Source of the DNA: Blastococcus saxobsidens
GTDB lineage: Bacteria > Actinomycetota > Actinomycetes > Mycobacteriales > Geodermatophilaceae
Direction of reading: 5' to 3'
DNA length: 64,000 nt
Assembly (NCBI RefSeq): GCF_010682065.1
Contig: NZ_JAAGWG010000022.1
Span: forward strand, 1 to 64,000
How positions within the stretch are numbered: position 1 is the first letter of the stretch; every line of letters starts with the position of its first letter. Shown here piece after piece: positions 39,523 through 48,138 of this stretch. The translations under genes and the position numbers were made by a program. The notes beneath the pieces were generated by a model. It had not been told where the DNA came from, ran no database searches, and was given only the letters and a program-made list of their open reading frames with translations.

Positions 39523-41640
39523 GTGGCTCGACCAGGGCAGCGCCGGCCGAGCGCTCGCCGCACCGCTCCGCGGGACCGGCGACGCGGCCCCGAGGACGTC
39601 ATGTCCGTGCTCGCGCGCACCGTCCGCGAGGTCGAGGCCGCCGCCGAGCGCGGCCGGGTGACCCCGTCGGTGCGCACCAAGTTCCAGGTCGTGGCGCTGC
39701 TGCTGCGGGACGAGCGGGAGCGGGTGCGGGCGGAGGAGTCCGGCAGCGCCACGCACCGCGCCGAGCAGCTCAAGCGTCTCGACGGGATCGCCCAGATCCT
39801 GGCGCGGACGGCGGTGCGCGACGCCGGGATGCTGGCGCTCCTCGGCGAGGACGCCGTCGTCTCCGCGGCCGCCCGCACGCTGAAGCGCGAGATCCTGGAA
39901 GGCCTCGGGATCGAGCCGGAGCCGGAGGAGGAGCCGCCGGCCGAGCCGCAGGCGGCCGCCGCCGCTCCCGAGCGCCGGGTCGTGCCGCAGTCGGTCATCT
40001 CCCGGCAGCTGGCCAACCCCTTCCTCGCCCCGGACTTCTCCAACGCGCCCCCGCCGCCGGCCCGGCCGCGGCGGCTGGCCGGCTGGGAGCTGCTCGACCC
40101 GCTGCTGAACTCCTTCGAGCGGGCCGGCGGCGGGGACGCGGCGTGCATGCCGCTCCCGGCGCCGTCGTCGCTGCGCGCGGCCGGCGGCCGGGAGCTGATG
40201 CCGCACCAGGCGCAGGTCGTGGCCGCCGCCGCGGCCGGGCACCGGACGTACCTGCTGGCCGACGAGCCGGGCCTGGGCAAGACGGCGCAGGCGCTGCTGG
40301 CCGCGGAGGCGGCCAACGCCTATCCGCTGCTCGTGGTGGTGCCGAGCGTGGTCAAGACCAACTGGGCGCGCGAGGCGGGCATCTGGACGCCGCACCGCAC
40401 GGCCACCGTCGTGCACGGCAACGGGGAGACCGTCGACGGCTTCGCCGACATCGTCATCGTCAACTACGAGGTGCTCGACCGGCACGTGGGCTGGTTCGGT
40501 GACTTCGGCTTCCGCGGGATGGTCGTCGACGAGGCCCACTTCATCAAGAACAAAACCTCGCAGCGGTCCCAGCACGTGCTGGAGCTGGCCGACCGCATCC
40601 GGGCCCGCTTCCCGCGCCCGCTGCTCATGGCCCTCACCGGGACCCCGCTGATCAACGACATCGACGACTTCCTGGCGATCTGGCAGTTCCTCGGCTGGAT
40701 CGACGAGGGCAAGCCGCTCGGCGACCTGATGAACGCCCTGGAGGAGACCGGCCTGACGCCGGCCGACCCGGGCTTCTACCCGGCCGCCCGGCGGTGCGTC
40801 GTCGAGCAGGGCATCGTCCGCCGGCGCAAGGTCGACGTCGCCGCCGACATCCCCGCCCGCCGGATCGCCGACCTGCCCGTGGAGCTCGACGACAAGGCCG
40901 GCCGCTCCATCCGGGCGGCCGAGCAGGAGCTGGCCCGCCGGCTGGTCAAGCGGTACGAGAGCGCGCTGGCCGCCCGCGGCTCCGCCGACGTGGTGGAGGA
41001 GATCGACCGCGAGCTGGTGCGCAAGGTGGCGCGGTGGGAGCTCAAGGACGCGACCGCGTCGGCCACCGGCGAGAACGTGTTCAGCATGATGCGGCGGATC
41101 GGCCAGGCCAAGGCCGGCCCGGCCGCCGACTACGCCGCCCAGCTCGCCCGGAGCGCGGGCAAGGTCGTCTTCTTCGCCAAGCACGTCGACGTCATGGACG
41201 CCGCCGAGGAGTCCTTCACCCGGCAGGGGATCGGCTTCTCCTCGATCCGCGGGGACCAGACGCCGTCGGCGCGGCAGAAGCAGATCGACGCCTTCGTCAA
41301 CGACCCCGACGTCGCCGTCGCGGTCTGCTCGCTGACCGCGGCCGGCGTGGGGCTCAACCTCCAGGTGGCGTCCAACATCGTGCTGGCCGAGCTGTCCTGG
41401 ACCGACGCGGAGCAGACGCAGGCCATCGACCGCAGCCACCGGATCGGCCAGACCGAGCCGGTGACGGCGTGGCGGATCATCGCCGCCCAGACCCTCGACT
41501 CCCGCATCGCCGAGCTGATCGACAGCAAGGCCGGGCTCGCCGCCCGGGCGCTCGACGGGTCCGACGAGGAGGTCTCGTCCTCGGCCGACGTCCAGCTCGA
41601 GGCGCTGGTGGCGCTGCTGACCGACGCGCTGTCGGCGTAG
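39523..41640 (+). CDS. SNF2-family DEAD/DEAH helicase
   Basis: 705 aa from GTG 39523. Helicase motifs are I ADEPGLGKTAQALL, II DEAHFIKN, III ALTGTPLINDIDDF, and the C-lobe motifs IRGDQTPSARQKQIDAF, SLTAAGVGLNLQVASNIV and SWTDAEQTQAIDRSHRIGQ. It is a dsDNA-translocating SNF2 ATPase, HARP/RapA-like in layout, with about 200 residues of helical and disordered sequence before motif I. A role in remodelling, repair or transcription recycling is possible. Upstream ATGs (39325) give Arg-rich extensions and are disfavoured because AGGAGG precedes the GTG. Confidence 0.9.
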   Translation: MARPGQRRPSARRTAPRDRRRGPEDVMSVLARTVREVEAAAERGRVTPSVRTKFQVVALLLRDERERVRAEESGSATHRAEQLKRLDGIAQILARTAVRDAGMLALLGEDAVVSAAARTLKREILEGLGIEPEPEEEPPAEPQAAAAAPERRVVPQSVISRQLANPFLAPDFSNAPPPPARPRRLAGWELLDPLLNSFERAGGGDAACMPLPAPSSLRAAGGRELMPHQAQVVAAAAAGHRTYLLADEPGLGKTAQALLAAEAANAYPLLVVVPSVVKTNWAREAGIWTPHRTATVVHGNGETVDGFADIVIVNYEVLDRHVGWFGDFGFRGMVVDEAHFIKNKTSQRSQHVLELADRIRARFPRPLLMALTGTPLINDIDDFLAIWQFLGWIDEGKPLGDLMNALEETGLTPADPGFYPAARRCVVEQGIVRRRKVDVAADIPARRIADLPVELDDKAGRSIRAAEQELARRLVKRYESALAARGSADVVEEIDRELVRKVARWELKDATASATGENVFSMMRRIGQAKAGPAADYAAQLARSAGKVVFFAKHVDVMDAAEESFTRQGIGFSSIRGDQTPSARQKQIDAFVNDPDVAVAVCSLTAAGVGLNLQVASNIVLAELSWTDAEQTQAIDRSHRIGQTEPVTAWRIIAAQTLDSRIAELIDSKAGLAARALDGSDEEVSSSADVQLEALVALLTDALSA

Positions 41641-41677
41641 CGGCAGCCGCGGCCGGCCGCACCCGACCGGGCAGCAC

Positions 41678-41755
41678 CACCCGTGCTTTTCCGCGGAAAA
41701 GCACGGGTGAGTTTCCGCGGAAAAGCACGGGTGAGTATCCGCGGAAAAGCATCAC
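41678..41755. repeat. array of palindromes: 32-bp perfect palindrome and 24-bp direct repeats
   Basis: A perfect palindrome spans 41678-41709 (core GCTTTTCCGCGGAAAAGC). The half CCGCGGAAAAGCACGGGTGAG is then repeated with 24-bp spacing at 41691 and 41715, with a degenerate third copy at 41739, so that three TTCCGCGGAA-type dodecamers stand in line. It lies 37 bp after the SNF2 stop and ahead of the metal-sensor gene. It could form a terminator-like hairpin (no U-tract), an operator array or a dispersed palindromic element. Confidence 0.93.
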
Positions 41756-41780
41756 GCTCGGGACCATCGGGATGCGCCGG

Positions 41781-41802
41781 GCGATGGCGCTATCATCGCC
41801 GC
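41781..41802 (+). promoter_or_regulatory. leaderless promoter and dyad of the ArsR-type gene
   Basis: TATCAT (41791-41796) lies 6 nt before ATG 41803. A dyad GCGATG-N7-CATCGC (41781-41786 / 41794-41799) overlaps this -10, a natural site for the ArsR-type repressor encoded just downstream. No good -35 is seen. Confidence 0.5.
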
Positions 41803-42186
41803 ATGACGATGGCCGGTGTGCCCGAGGTCGCGCAGACCACCGCGGGGGACGAGGCCGCTGCCCTGACGGCAGCGGCGTGCATGTTCCGCAGCCTCGGTGA
41901 TCCGAGCCGGCTGGCCCTCGTGCGTCACCTCGCGGTCGGCGGTGAGCACAAGGTCGTCGAGCTGACCGAGCACCTCGGCCTGGCCCAGTCCACCGTGTCG
42001 GCGCACCTGGCCTGCCTGCGCGACTGCGGTCTGGCGACGTCCCGGCCGCAGGGCCGGGCATCGCTGTGGTCGCTGACCGCCGACGCCGAGCTGCTCGGCG
42101 TGCTGGCCGCTGCCGAGCGGCTGCTGGCTGTCACCGGCGACGCGGTCACCCTCTGCCCGGCCTACGGCGAAGGAGCGGGCCGGTGA
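41803..42186 (+). CDS. ArsR/SmtB-family metal sensor, CmtR-like
   Basis: 127 aa from ATG 41803. Winged-helix HTH: MFRSLGDPSRLALVRHL and LGLAQSTVSAHLACLRDCGLATSRPQGR in two blocks. The recognition-helix region carries C71-x3-C75 and the C-terminus C118 (VTLCPAYG). This is the same Cys pattern and spacing as the three Cd(II)/Pb(II) ligands of mycobacterial CmtR (C57, C61, C102). Metal binding should release the repressor from DNA. Its stop overlaps the GTG of the transporter gene (GTGA), so sensor and exporter are coupled. The mRNA is probably leaderless. Confidence 0.88.
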   Translation: MTMAGVPEVAQTTAGDEAAALTAAACMFRSLGDPSRLALVRHLAVGGEHKVVELTEHLGLAQSTVSAHLACLRDCGLATSRPQGRASLWSLTADAELLGVLAAAERLLAVTGDAVTLCPAYGEGAGR

Positions 42187-42908
42187 CCGCCACCCGGGCG
42201 CACGCGCACCCCACGCTGACCCCCGCCGAGCGCGGCCGGCTCGGCCGGCGCGCGCAGCTGCTCGCCGGCGCCAGCGTCGCCTACAACGTCGTCGAGGCGG
42301 TCGTCGCCGTCGCGGCGGGCATCGTCGCCGGCTCGGTGGCCCTCATCGGCTTCGGGCTCGACTCGGTCGTCGAGGTCTCCAGCGGGCTCATCGTGCTGTG
42401 GCAGTTCCGCCACCGGCTGCCGGAGTCCCGGGAGCGGCTGGCCCTGCGGCTGATGGCGGTGTCGTTCTTCGCCCTGGCCGGCTACGTCGGGTTCGAGTCC
42501 CTGCGCGCCCTCGTCGTCGGCAGCGAGCCGGACGCATCCCCGGTCGGTATCGGGCTGGCCCTCGCCTCGCTGGCGGTCATGCCGTTCCTCTCCTGGGCGC
42601 AGCGCCGGACCGGGCGGGCGCTCGGGTCGAGCACGGTGGTCGCCGACTCCACCCAGACCCTGCTGTGCACCTACCTCAGCGCCGTCCTGCTGCTCGGCCT
42701 GCTGCTGAACGCGACCCTCGGCTGGAGCTGGGCGGACCCCGTCGCCGGCCTGGTCATCGCCGCCGTCGCCGTCCGCGAGGGCCTGGAGGCCTGGCGCGGA
42801 GAGGGCTGCTGCGCCCCCGGCCGCGCGGACGACGGCCACGGCGACGGCGACGGTGGGTGCGCGAGCGGCTGCGCCGGCGGCTGCTGCGCCGCGACGGCGA
42901 CGCCGTAG
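42183..42908 (+). CDS. cation diffusion facilitator-like metal exporter with Cys-rich tail
   Basis: 241 aa from GTG 42183. Six hydrophobic segments fit the CDF transmembrane domain. Helix 2 has GFGLDSVVEVSSG and helix 5 VADSTQTLLCTYL, which take the place of the usual HxxxD metal site. The cytosolic beta-domain of classical CDFs is missing. The last ~35 residues form a His/Asp/Cys-rich tail (GCCAPGRADDGHGDGDGGC, then GCAGGCC) with seven Cys. Coupled to a CmtR-like sensor, it probably exports cadmium, lead or another thiophilic metal. Confidence 0.87.
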   Translation: MTATRAHAHPTLTPAERGRLGRRAQLLAGASVAYNVVEAVVAVAAGIVAGSVALIGFGLDSVVEVSSGLIVLWQFRHRLPESRERLALRLMAVSFFALAGYVGFESLRALVVGSEPDASPVGIGLALASLAVMPFLSWAQRRTGRALGSSTVVADSTQTLLCTYLSAVLLLGLLLNATLGWSWADPVAGLVIAAVAVREGLEAWRGEGCCAPGRADDGHGDGDGGCASGCAGGCCAATATP

Positions 42909-42935
42909 CCGCGCCAGGTCGCCGCCGGGACCGCG

Positions 42936-44411
42936 CTAGCGGTGGTCGGCGAAGTCGGCGGGCCGGAACTGCCCCTTCGAGAGCTTGTTCTCGATCTGCT
43001 CCAGGCTGCGGCCGGTCAGCTCCGGCATGCGGCGGTAGAGGAAGACGAACCCGGCGATGTTGAACGCGGCGTACAGCCAGAAGGTCTGGCCGGTGCCGAT
43101 CGTGTCGATGATCGTGAGCAGCGTCAGGGTGATGAGCAGGTTGGTGCCCCACAGCGACGCCGACTGGGCGGCCGCGCCGGCCTCCCGGGTGGCCAGCGGG
43201 TAGATCTCCGAGCCGGTCAGCCAGCCCATGAGCTGGATGCCGCCGGCGGTGAAGGCCATGAAGGCGATCAGCGTGGCGATGATGTAGGGGACCTGCGCAT
43301 CGCCGTCGTTGCCGGTGACGAAGAAGGTGCCCAGCACGATCAGGGCGAGCGCCGCGCCGGGAAGCGTGATCAGCGTCAGGCGTCGCCTGCCGACCCGGTC
43401 GATGATCGCCAGGCCGATCAGCTGGGTGATCAGGTACGTCGCCCCGAGGGCGACCGAGACCCGCAGGGCCGCGCTGTCGGAGAAGCCGTTGTCGGTGAGG
43501 ATGGTCGGCGAGTAGTAGACGATCATCTCGATGCCGGACAGCTGGGTGAAGATCGCCAGACCGCACCCGACGACGAGCGCCGGCCGCACCCACGGCTCCC
43601 GCAGGCCGCGCCAGCCGCTGGTCCTCGCCGTCCGCTCGGCCTCGACGAGTTCGTCGATCTCGCTCAGTTCGGGGGAGACGTCGGTCCCCGCGGGGCGCAC
43701 CCGCTCGAGTGCCTCCCGTGCATCCTCGTCCCGGCCGGCCTTGACCAGCCAGCGCGGGCTGTCGGGCAGGCGCAGCATCAGCCCGAGCATCAGCGCGCTG
43801 GGCACCACCGCCGCGCCGATCGCCACCCGCCAGTCGACGCGCTCGGTGGCACCGACGATGGTGGCGATGAGGATGCCGACGCCGATGGCGATCTGGAAGA
43901 ACAGCACCAGGCGGCCGCGGTACCTCGTCGGGGCCAGCTCCGCGACGTAGACGGGGGCGGTCTGCGTGGCGCCCCCGACGGCGAAACCGAGCACGACGCG
44001 GGCCAGGGACAGGGTGAGCGGGTCGGGCGCCAGGGAGGCCGCGAGCGAGCCGATCACGAAGATCGTGGCGACGACGAGCAGCGTCATGCGCCGTCCGCGC
44101 CGCTCGCTGAGCCGGCTGCACACCAGGGCGCCGATCACCGCGCCCGCCAGGATCGAGGCAGCGATCACCTGTTCCCAGCCGCTGCCGATGCCGAACTCGT
44201 CGGTGATCTGCAGCAGCGCCCCGGAGATGATGCCCGTGTCGTAGCCGTAGAGCAGGCCGGAGATCGCCGAGACCAGCGCGACGACCACGACGGCGCCGGT
44301 CAGCCCTCCGCCGTCGTCCCCTCGGGGGTCGGCGCCCGGCGCGCGGGACGGGGTCGGGGCCTCGAGGCGCTGATCGGTCTCTCCATCGGTGTGGCGGTGC
44401 GGCGCCGTCAC
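42936..44411 (-). CDS. MFS sugar porter family transporter
   Basis: 491 aa, 12 predicted membrane helices. Sugar-porter signatures are GLLYGYDTGIISGAL in helix 1, SRLSERRGRRMTLL (loop 2-3 RxGRR), PVYVAELAPTRYRGRL (PESPR-like loop), LPDSPRWLVKAGRDEDA after helix 6, QLSGIEMIVYYSPTI in helix 7 and DRVGRRRLTL in loop 8-9. It is a proton-coupled uptake system for a sugar or polyol; the substrate is unknown. It starts 22 bp after the asparaginase gene on the same strand, so the two may share a transcript. Confidence 0.92.
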   Translation of the reverse strand: MTAPHRHTDGETDQRLEAPTPSRAPGADPRGDDGGGLTGAVVVVALVSAISGLLYGYDTGIISGALLQITDEFGIGSGWEQVIAASILAGAVIGALVCSRLSERRGRRMTLLVVATIFVIGSLAASLAPDPLTLSLARVVLGFAVGGATQTAPVYVAELAPTRYRGRLVLFFQIAIGVGILIATIVGATERVDWRVAIGAAVVPSALMLGLMLRLPDSPRWLVKAGRDEDAREALERVRPAGTDVSPELSEIDELVEAERTARTSGWRGLREPWVRPALVVGCGLAIFTQLSGIEMIVYYSPTILTDNGFSDSAALRVSVALGATYLITQLIGLAIIDRVGRRRLTLITLPGAALALIVLGTFFVTGNDGDAQVPYIIATLIAFMAFTAGGIQLMGWLTGSEIYPLATREAGAAAQSASLWGTNLLITLTLLTIIDTIGTGQTFWLYAAFNIAGFVFLYRRMPELTGRSLEQIENKLSKGQFRPADFADHR

Positions 44412-44433
44412 CGCACGGCCGCCGGCGCCGGTC

Positions 44434-45402
44434 TCAGTCGGCGAGGTACCGGGCCAGGAGCGCCTGCGGGTCGTCCGGGGCCACGGCGAGCGCCGCGGCC
44501 AGCAGCAGCCGGCCCTGCCACGGGCTCAGGTCACCGGCGAACACGGCGCCGCCGCGGGCCAGGCGGGCACCGCCGGCGGCGTAGAGCGGCAGCACCGGCC
44601 CCGAGGTGACCCGGGAGCACACCAGGACGGGGATCCCGCCGGCGACGAGCTCCTCGGCCGCCTCGGCGATCGGCGGTGGGACGTTCCCGGCGCCGAAGGC
44701 CTGCAGCACGATCCCGGCGGCACCGGCGGCCACCGCCGCCCGCAGCAGCGACGCGTCCGTGCCCAGGTAGCAGGCGACGACGTCGACCCGCGGCAGCTCC
44801 GTCCGCAGGTCCAGCGGGAGGGGCGAGGAGCGCACCGGCCTGCCCAGCGGGAGCACCGAGTCGCCGGCGACCCGGAGCACGGGGCCGCGCCCGGGAGCGC
44901 CGAAGGCGCCGCTGCGCAGCGTGTCCACCTTGCGCACACCGCGGGCGGCGAAGGCCAGCCCGTCGAAGCAGAGCAGCGCACCGAGGTCCCGGGCGGCGGG
45001 GGAGGAGGCGACGCGCAGCGCCGCCGCGAGGTTGGCCGGCCCGTCGGGGGCCGGGTCGTCGAAGGGGCGCTGCGCCCCGGTGAAGACGATCGGCCGCGGG
45101 TCGTCGTGCACCAGGTCGGCGAGGTACACCGACTCCTCCATGGTGTCGGTCCCCTGGGTGACGACGACGCCGTCGGCCCCCTCGTCCAGCCGTCGGCGGG
45201 CCTCGGCCACCAGGCCTCGCAGGTCGCCGGTCGTGAGGGCGAAGCTGCCGACCGTCCCGAGGTCGCTGGTCGTCACGGTCAGCCCGGCGGGCGGCCGGGT
45301 CGCCGCGAGGAGCTCGGCGGCGGGGGTGCGGGCCGCGAGCCCGTCGGGCCCCTCCCGGCTGGCGATGGTGCCGCCCGTGGCGAGCAGATGGACCCGGGGC
45401 AC
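44434..45402 (-). CDS. L-asparaginase
   Basis: 322 aa from GTG 45402 with a GAGGAGG site. The first active-site block is VHLLATGGTIASREG (nucleophile Thr in TGGTIA), the second GVVVTQGTDTMEESVYL (TDTMEE, Thr/Asp/Lys-type triad), and PIVFTGAQRPFDDPAPDGPANL follows. No signal peptide, so it is a cytosolic type I enzyme. It converts asparagine to aspartate and ammonia. The sugar transporter gene follows directly. Confidence 0.92.
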   Translation of the reverse strand: MPRVHLLATGGTIASREGPDGLAARTPAAELLAATRPPAGLTVTTSDLGTVGSFALTTGDLRGLVAEARRRLDEGADGVVVTQGTDTMEESVYLADLVHDDPRPIVFTGAQRPFDDPAPDGPANLAAALRVASSPAARDLGALLCFDGLAFAARGVRKVDTLRSGAFGAPGRGPVLRVAGDSVLPLGRPVRSSPLPLDLRTELPRVDVVACYLGTDASLLRAAVAAGAAGIVLQAFGAGNVPPPIAEAAEELVAGGIPVLVCSRVTSGPVLPLYAAGGARLARGGAVFAGDLSPWQGRLLLAAALAVAPDDPQALLARYLAD

Positions 45403-45531
45403 GGAACCTCCTCGCTGGTCCGGCGGCGCGCGCCGGGGAGCTGGACGCCACCAGGCTCTCCCACGCGGGTGCCGCCGGCGACCGGAGCGGTGCGGCGGCG
45501 ACCGTCCCGGCGTGGATGGCACGATGCCGCC

Positions 45532-46395
45532 ATGACCGCGCCCGACGCCCCGACCGGGCGCACGGCGTTCGTGCTCGGTGGCGGGGGAGTCCTCGGCGCG
45601 GTCGAGGTCGGGATGCTGCAGGCGTTGTTCGAGCACGGCATCCACCCGGACCTGATCGTGGGCTCGTCCGTCGGGGCCATCAACGGCGCCCTGGTCGCGG
45701 CCGACCCCGGACCGGGTGCCGTGGACCGGCTGCGCGCCGTCTGGGAGCAGCTGGCCTCGCAGCAGATCTTCGCGGGGTCCGTGCTCGGCCGGATGAGCAC
45801 CCTGGCACGCACCCGCACGCACGTGCACCCGCCCGAGCCGCTGCGGAACCTGCTGGAGACCCACCTGCCGGTGCGGACCTTCGCCGAGCTGCGGGTGCCG
45901 TTCCAGTGCGTGGCGGCGAGCATCGAGCGGGCTGCCGAGCACTGGTTCTCCGAGGGCCCGCTGGTCGACGCGGTGCTCGCCTCCTCCGCCGTCCCCGGCC
46001 TGCTGCCGCCGGTGGAGCTGGACGGCGAGCACTACCTGGACGGCGGTCTGGTGCACAGCATCCCGGTCGGCCGGGCGGTGGCCCTCGGCGCCGACACCGT
46101 CTACGTCCTGCACGTCGGCCGGATCGACCGCCCGCTGCAGCCGCCGACCCGCCCGTGGGAGGTCGCCACGGTCGCCTTCGAGATCGCCCGCCGCCACCGG
46201 TACGCCGCCGACCTGGCGGCGCTCCCGCCCGGCGTCACCGTCCACGTCCTGCCCTCCGGCGACGCGGACCCGCCCGGCACGGCCAACCTGCGGTACCGGA
46301 ACTTCTCCGGCGTCGCCGGCCGCATCGACCGGGCGCACGCCGCGGCCGACGGCTACCTGGCCCGCGCGGCCACCCGCGCGGACGGCGAGGGCTGA
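45532..46395 (+). CDS. patatin-like phospholipase (second copy)
   Basis: 287 aa from ATG 45532. Oxyanion loop FVLGGGGVLGAVEVG, nucleophile S46 in VGSSVGAI, and dyad Asp in YLDGGLVHSIPVG. It is a different subfamily from the gene at 23382 (RssA/YlbK-like layout, shorter). CACGAT with a 6-nt spacer precedes the ATG. Only 1 bp separates it from the acyltransferase gene, so deacylation and reacylation functions appear to be co-expressed. Confidence 0.9.
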   Translation: MTAPDAPTGRTAFVLGGGGVLGAVEVGMLQALFEHGIHPDLIVGSSVGAINGALVAADPGPGAVDRLRAVWEQLASQQIFAGSVLGRMSTLARTRTHVHPPEPLRNLLETHLPVRTFAELRVPFQCVAASIERAAEHWFSEGPLVDAVLASSAVPGLLPPVELDGEHYLDGGLVHSIPVGRAVALGADTVYVLHVGRIDRPLQPPTRPWEVATVAFEIARRHRYAADLAALPPGVTVHVLPSGDADPPGTANLRYRNFSGVAGRIDRAHAAADGYLARAATRADGEG

Positions 46396-46396
46396 G

Positions 46397-47440
46397 GTGC
46401 TCCCGCCACGCGGCGTGCGCCGGCTGAGCGGGCCGCTCCTGCTGGCCGTGCTCGTGGCCGCGGTGGTCTCGCTGCCGCTGCTGGTCGTGGTGGCCGCGAT
46501 CGCCTCGGCGTTCCTGCCGGGACGCTGGCGCGCGCTCCGGCTGCTGTGCTTCGCGCTGGTGTACCTCGCCCTGGAGGTCGCCGGTCTGCTCGCGGCGGCG
46601 GTGCTGTGGGTGGGGTGCGGGCTCGGTCGCCGGCTGGACACCCCACGGGCCCGGGCGGCGCACTACACCGTGCTGCGGCTGGGCCTGGACGTCCTGATGC
46701 GGGCCGCGCAGCGGCTGTTCGCGCTGCGGCTGGTCACCGACGGGACGTCCTGGTCGCCGCTCGACGACGGGGTGCCGGGCTCGACGAACGCCATGGTGGT
46801 GCTCTCCCGCCACGCCGGCCCGGGGGACTCTTTCCTGCTCGTGCACACCCTGATGAACCGCGACCACCTCCGCCGGCCGCGGATCGTGCTCAAGGACGCC
46901 CTGCAGTGGGACCCGCTGCTCGACGTCTACCTCAACCGGCTGCCCAACCACTTCGTCCGGGCCGAACGCTCCGGGAGCCGCAGCTCGCCCGAGGCGATCG
47001 CCGACCTCGCCCGCGACCTGGGGGAGGAGGACGCGCTGCTGATCTTCCCCGAGGGCGCCAACTTCACCCCGCAGCGCCGGTTCCGGGCCATCCAGCGGCT
47101 GCGCGCCCGCTCGCTGGCCTCGGCGGTGCGCCGGGCAGAGGAGCTCCGGCACCTGCTGCCTCCGCGGCCGGCCGGCGTCGCAGCGGCGCTGCGGGCGGCG
47201 CCGCACGCCGACGTCGTGCTCGTCGCCCACACCGGCCTCGAGCACCTGAGCACGGTCCGCGACGTCTGGCGGGCCCTGCCGATGGACAAGACGCTGCACC
47301 TGCGCTGGTGGTTCGTCCCGGCCGCCGAGGTGCCGCGCGAGGACGCGGAGCTGACCGACTGGCTCTACCGGTGGTGGGCGACCGTCGACGACTGGATCGA
47401 CACCACGCGGCAGCAGGAAGCGACCCCGAGCCGGACCTGA
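46397..47440 (+). CDS. PlsC-like membrane acyltransferase
   Basis: 347 aa from GTG 46397. Two to three N-terminal membrane segments (LLLAVLVAAVVSLPLLVVVAAIASA and the following region) precede a PlsC fold. The catalytic HxxxxD is SRHAGPGDSF (about residue 138), LKDALQWDP comes next, and the lipid-binding Glu is in IFPEGANFTPQRR. It probably acylates lysophospholipids or glycerol phosphate. It follows the patatin gene after 1 bp, suggesting membrane-lipid remodelling. GAGG lies before the start. Confidence 0.87.
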   Translation: MLPPRGVRRLSGPLLLAVLVAAVVSLPLLVVVAAIASAFLPGRWRALRLLCFALVYLALEVAGLLAAAVLWVGCGLGRRLDTPRARAAHYTVLRLGLDVLMRAAQRLFALRLVTDGTSWSPLDDGVPGSTNAMVVLSRHAGPGDSFLLVHTLMNRDHLRRPRIVLKDALQWDPLLDVYLNRLPNHFVRAERSGSRSSPEAIADLARDLGEEDALLIFPEGANFTPQRRFRAIQRLRARSLASAVRRAEELRHLLPPRPAGVAAALRAAPHADVVLVAHTGLEHLSTVRDVWRALPMDKTLHLRWWFVPAAEVPREDAELTDWLYRWWATVDDWIDTTRQQEATPSRT

Positions 47441-47466
47441 ACGCGCGCACACCGGGAGGACGACGC

Positions 47467-48084
47467 GTGGACACCTACGACGTCAAGAAGGAACGCAGGG
47501 ACCTGTACGCGCCGAAGCCCGGCCGCTTCCACCTCGTGGACGTCCCCGAGATGGCCTTCCTGATGGTCGACGGATCCGGCGACCCGAACGTGTCGAGCGC
47601 CTACCGGGAGGCGGTCGAGACGCTCTACGTCACGTCCAACGCCGTCCGCGCGGTGGCGAAGCGGACGCTGCGGCGGGTGCACACGGTCGCGCCGCTGGAA
47701 GGGCTGTGGACGGCGGAGGACCTGGCGGTGTTCCGCACCCGCGACAAGAGCGCGTGGGACTGGACGATGATGATCGCCCAGCCGGACTGGATCTCCGCCG
47801 CGATCGTCGAGGAGGCACTGGCCCTCACGCGGCAGAAGCAGGCGCCGGCCCTCGGCCTGCTCCGCTTCGAGCGGTACGCGGAGGGGCGCAGCGTGCAGAT
47901 CCTGCACGTCGGGTCCTACGACGACGAAGGTCCCACGCTCGAGCGCCTGCACGAGGAGTACCTCCCGGCCTCCGGGCTCCGGCCGACGGGCCGCCACCAC
48001 GAGATCTACCTCTCCGATGCCCGGAAGACCGAGCCCGCCAGGTTGCGGACCGTCCTGCGCCAGCCCGTCACCGCAGCCGGCTGA
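47467..48084 (+). CDS. GyrI-like small-molecule-binding domain protein
   Basis: 205 aa from GTG 47467 with GGGAGG upstream. The start DVKKERRDLYAPKPGRFHLVDVPEMAFLMVDGSGDPN (shown for its key Y-x-P and DG-x-GDPN elements) and the ending HHEIYLSDARKTEPARLRTVLRQPV are typical of standalone GyrI/AraC-effector domains. Such proteins bind hydrophobic cations or drugs, or act as hydrolases toward cyclopropanoids. No DNA-binding region is attached. It lies 26 bp after the acyltransferase gene in the same direction. Confidence 0.88.
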   Translation: MDTYDVKKERRDLYAPKPGRFHLVDVPEMAFLMVDGSGDPNVSSAYREAVETLYVTSNAVRAVAKRTLRRVHTVAPLEGLWTAEDLAVFRTRDKSAWDWTMMIAQPDWISAAIVEEALALTRQKQAPALGLLRFERYAEGRSVQILHVGSYDDEGPTLERLHEEYLPASGLRPTGRHHEIYLSDARKTEPARLRTVLRQPVTAAG

Positions 48085-48138
48085 GCGATCGGTGGAGTGA
48101 CCGCCGATGCTCCGTCCGCCCCGATCCGTTCGGCCCGA

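Noticed and set aside
37993-41439. 1148-codon open frame on the minus strand
   Set aside because: Covers the HpaI-like and SNF2 genes, which have clear motifs; the antisense frame has none.
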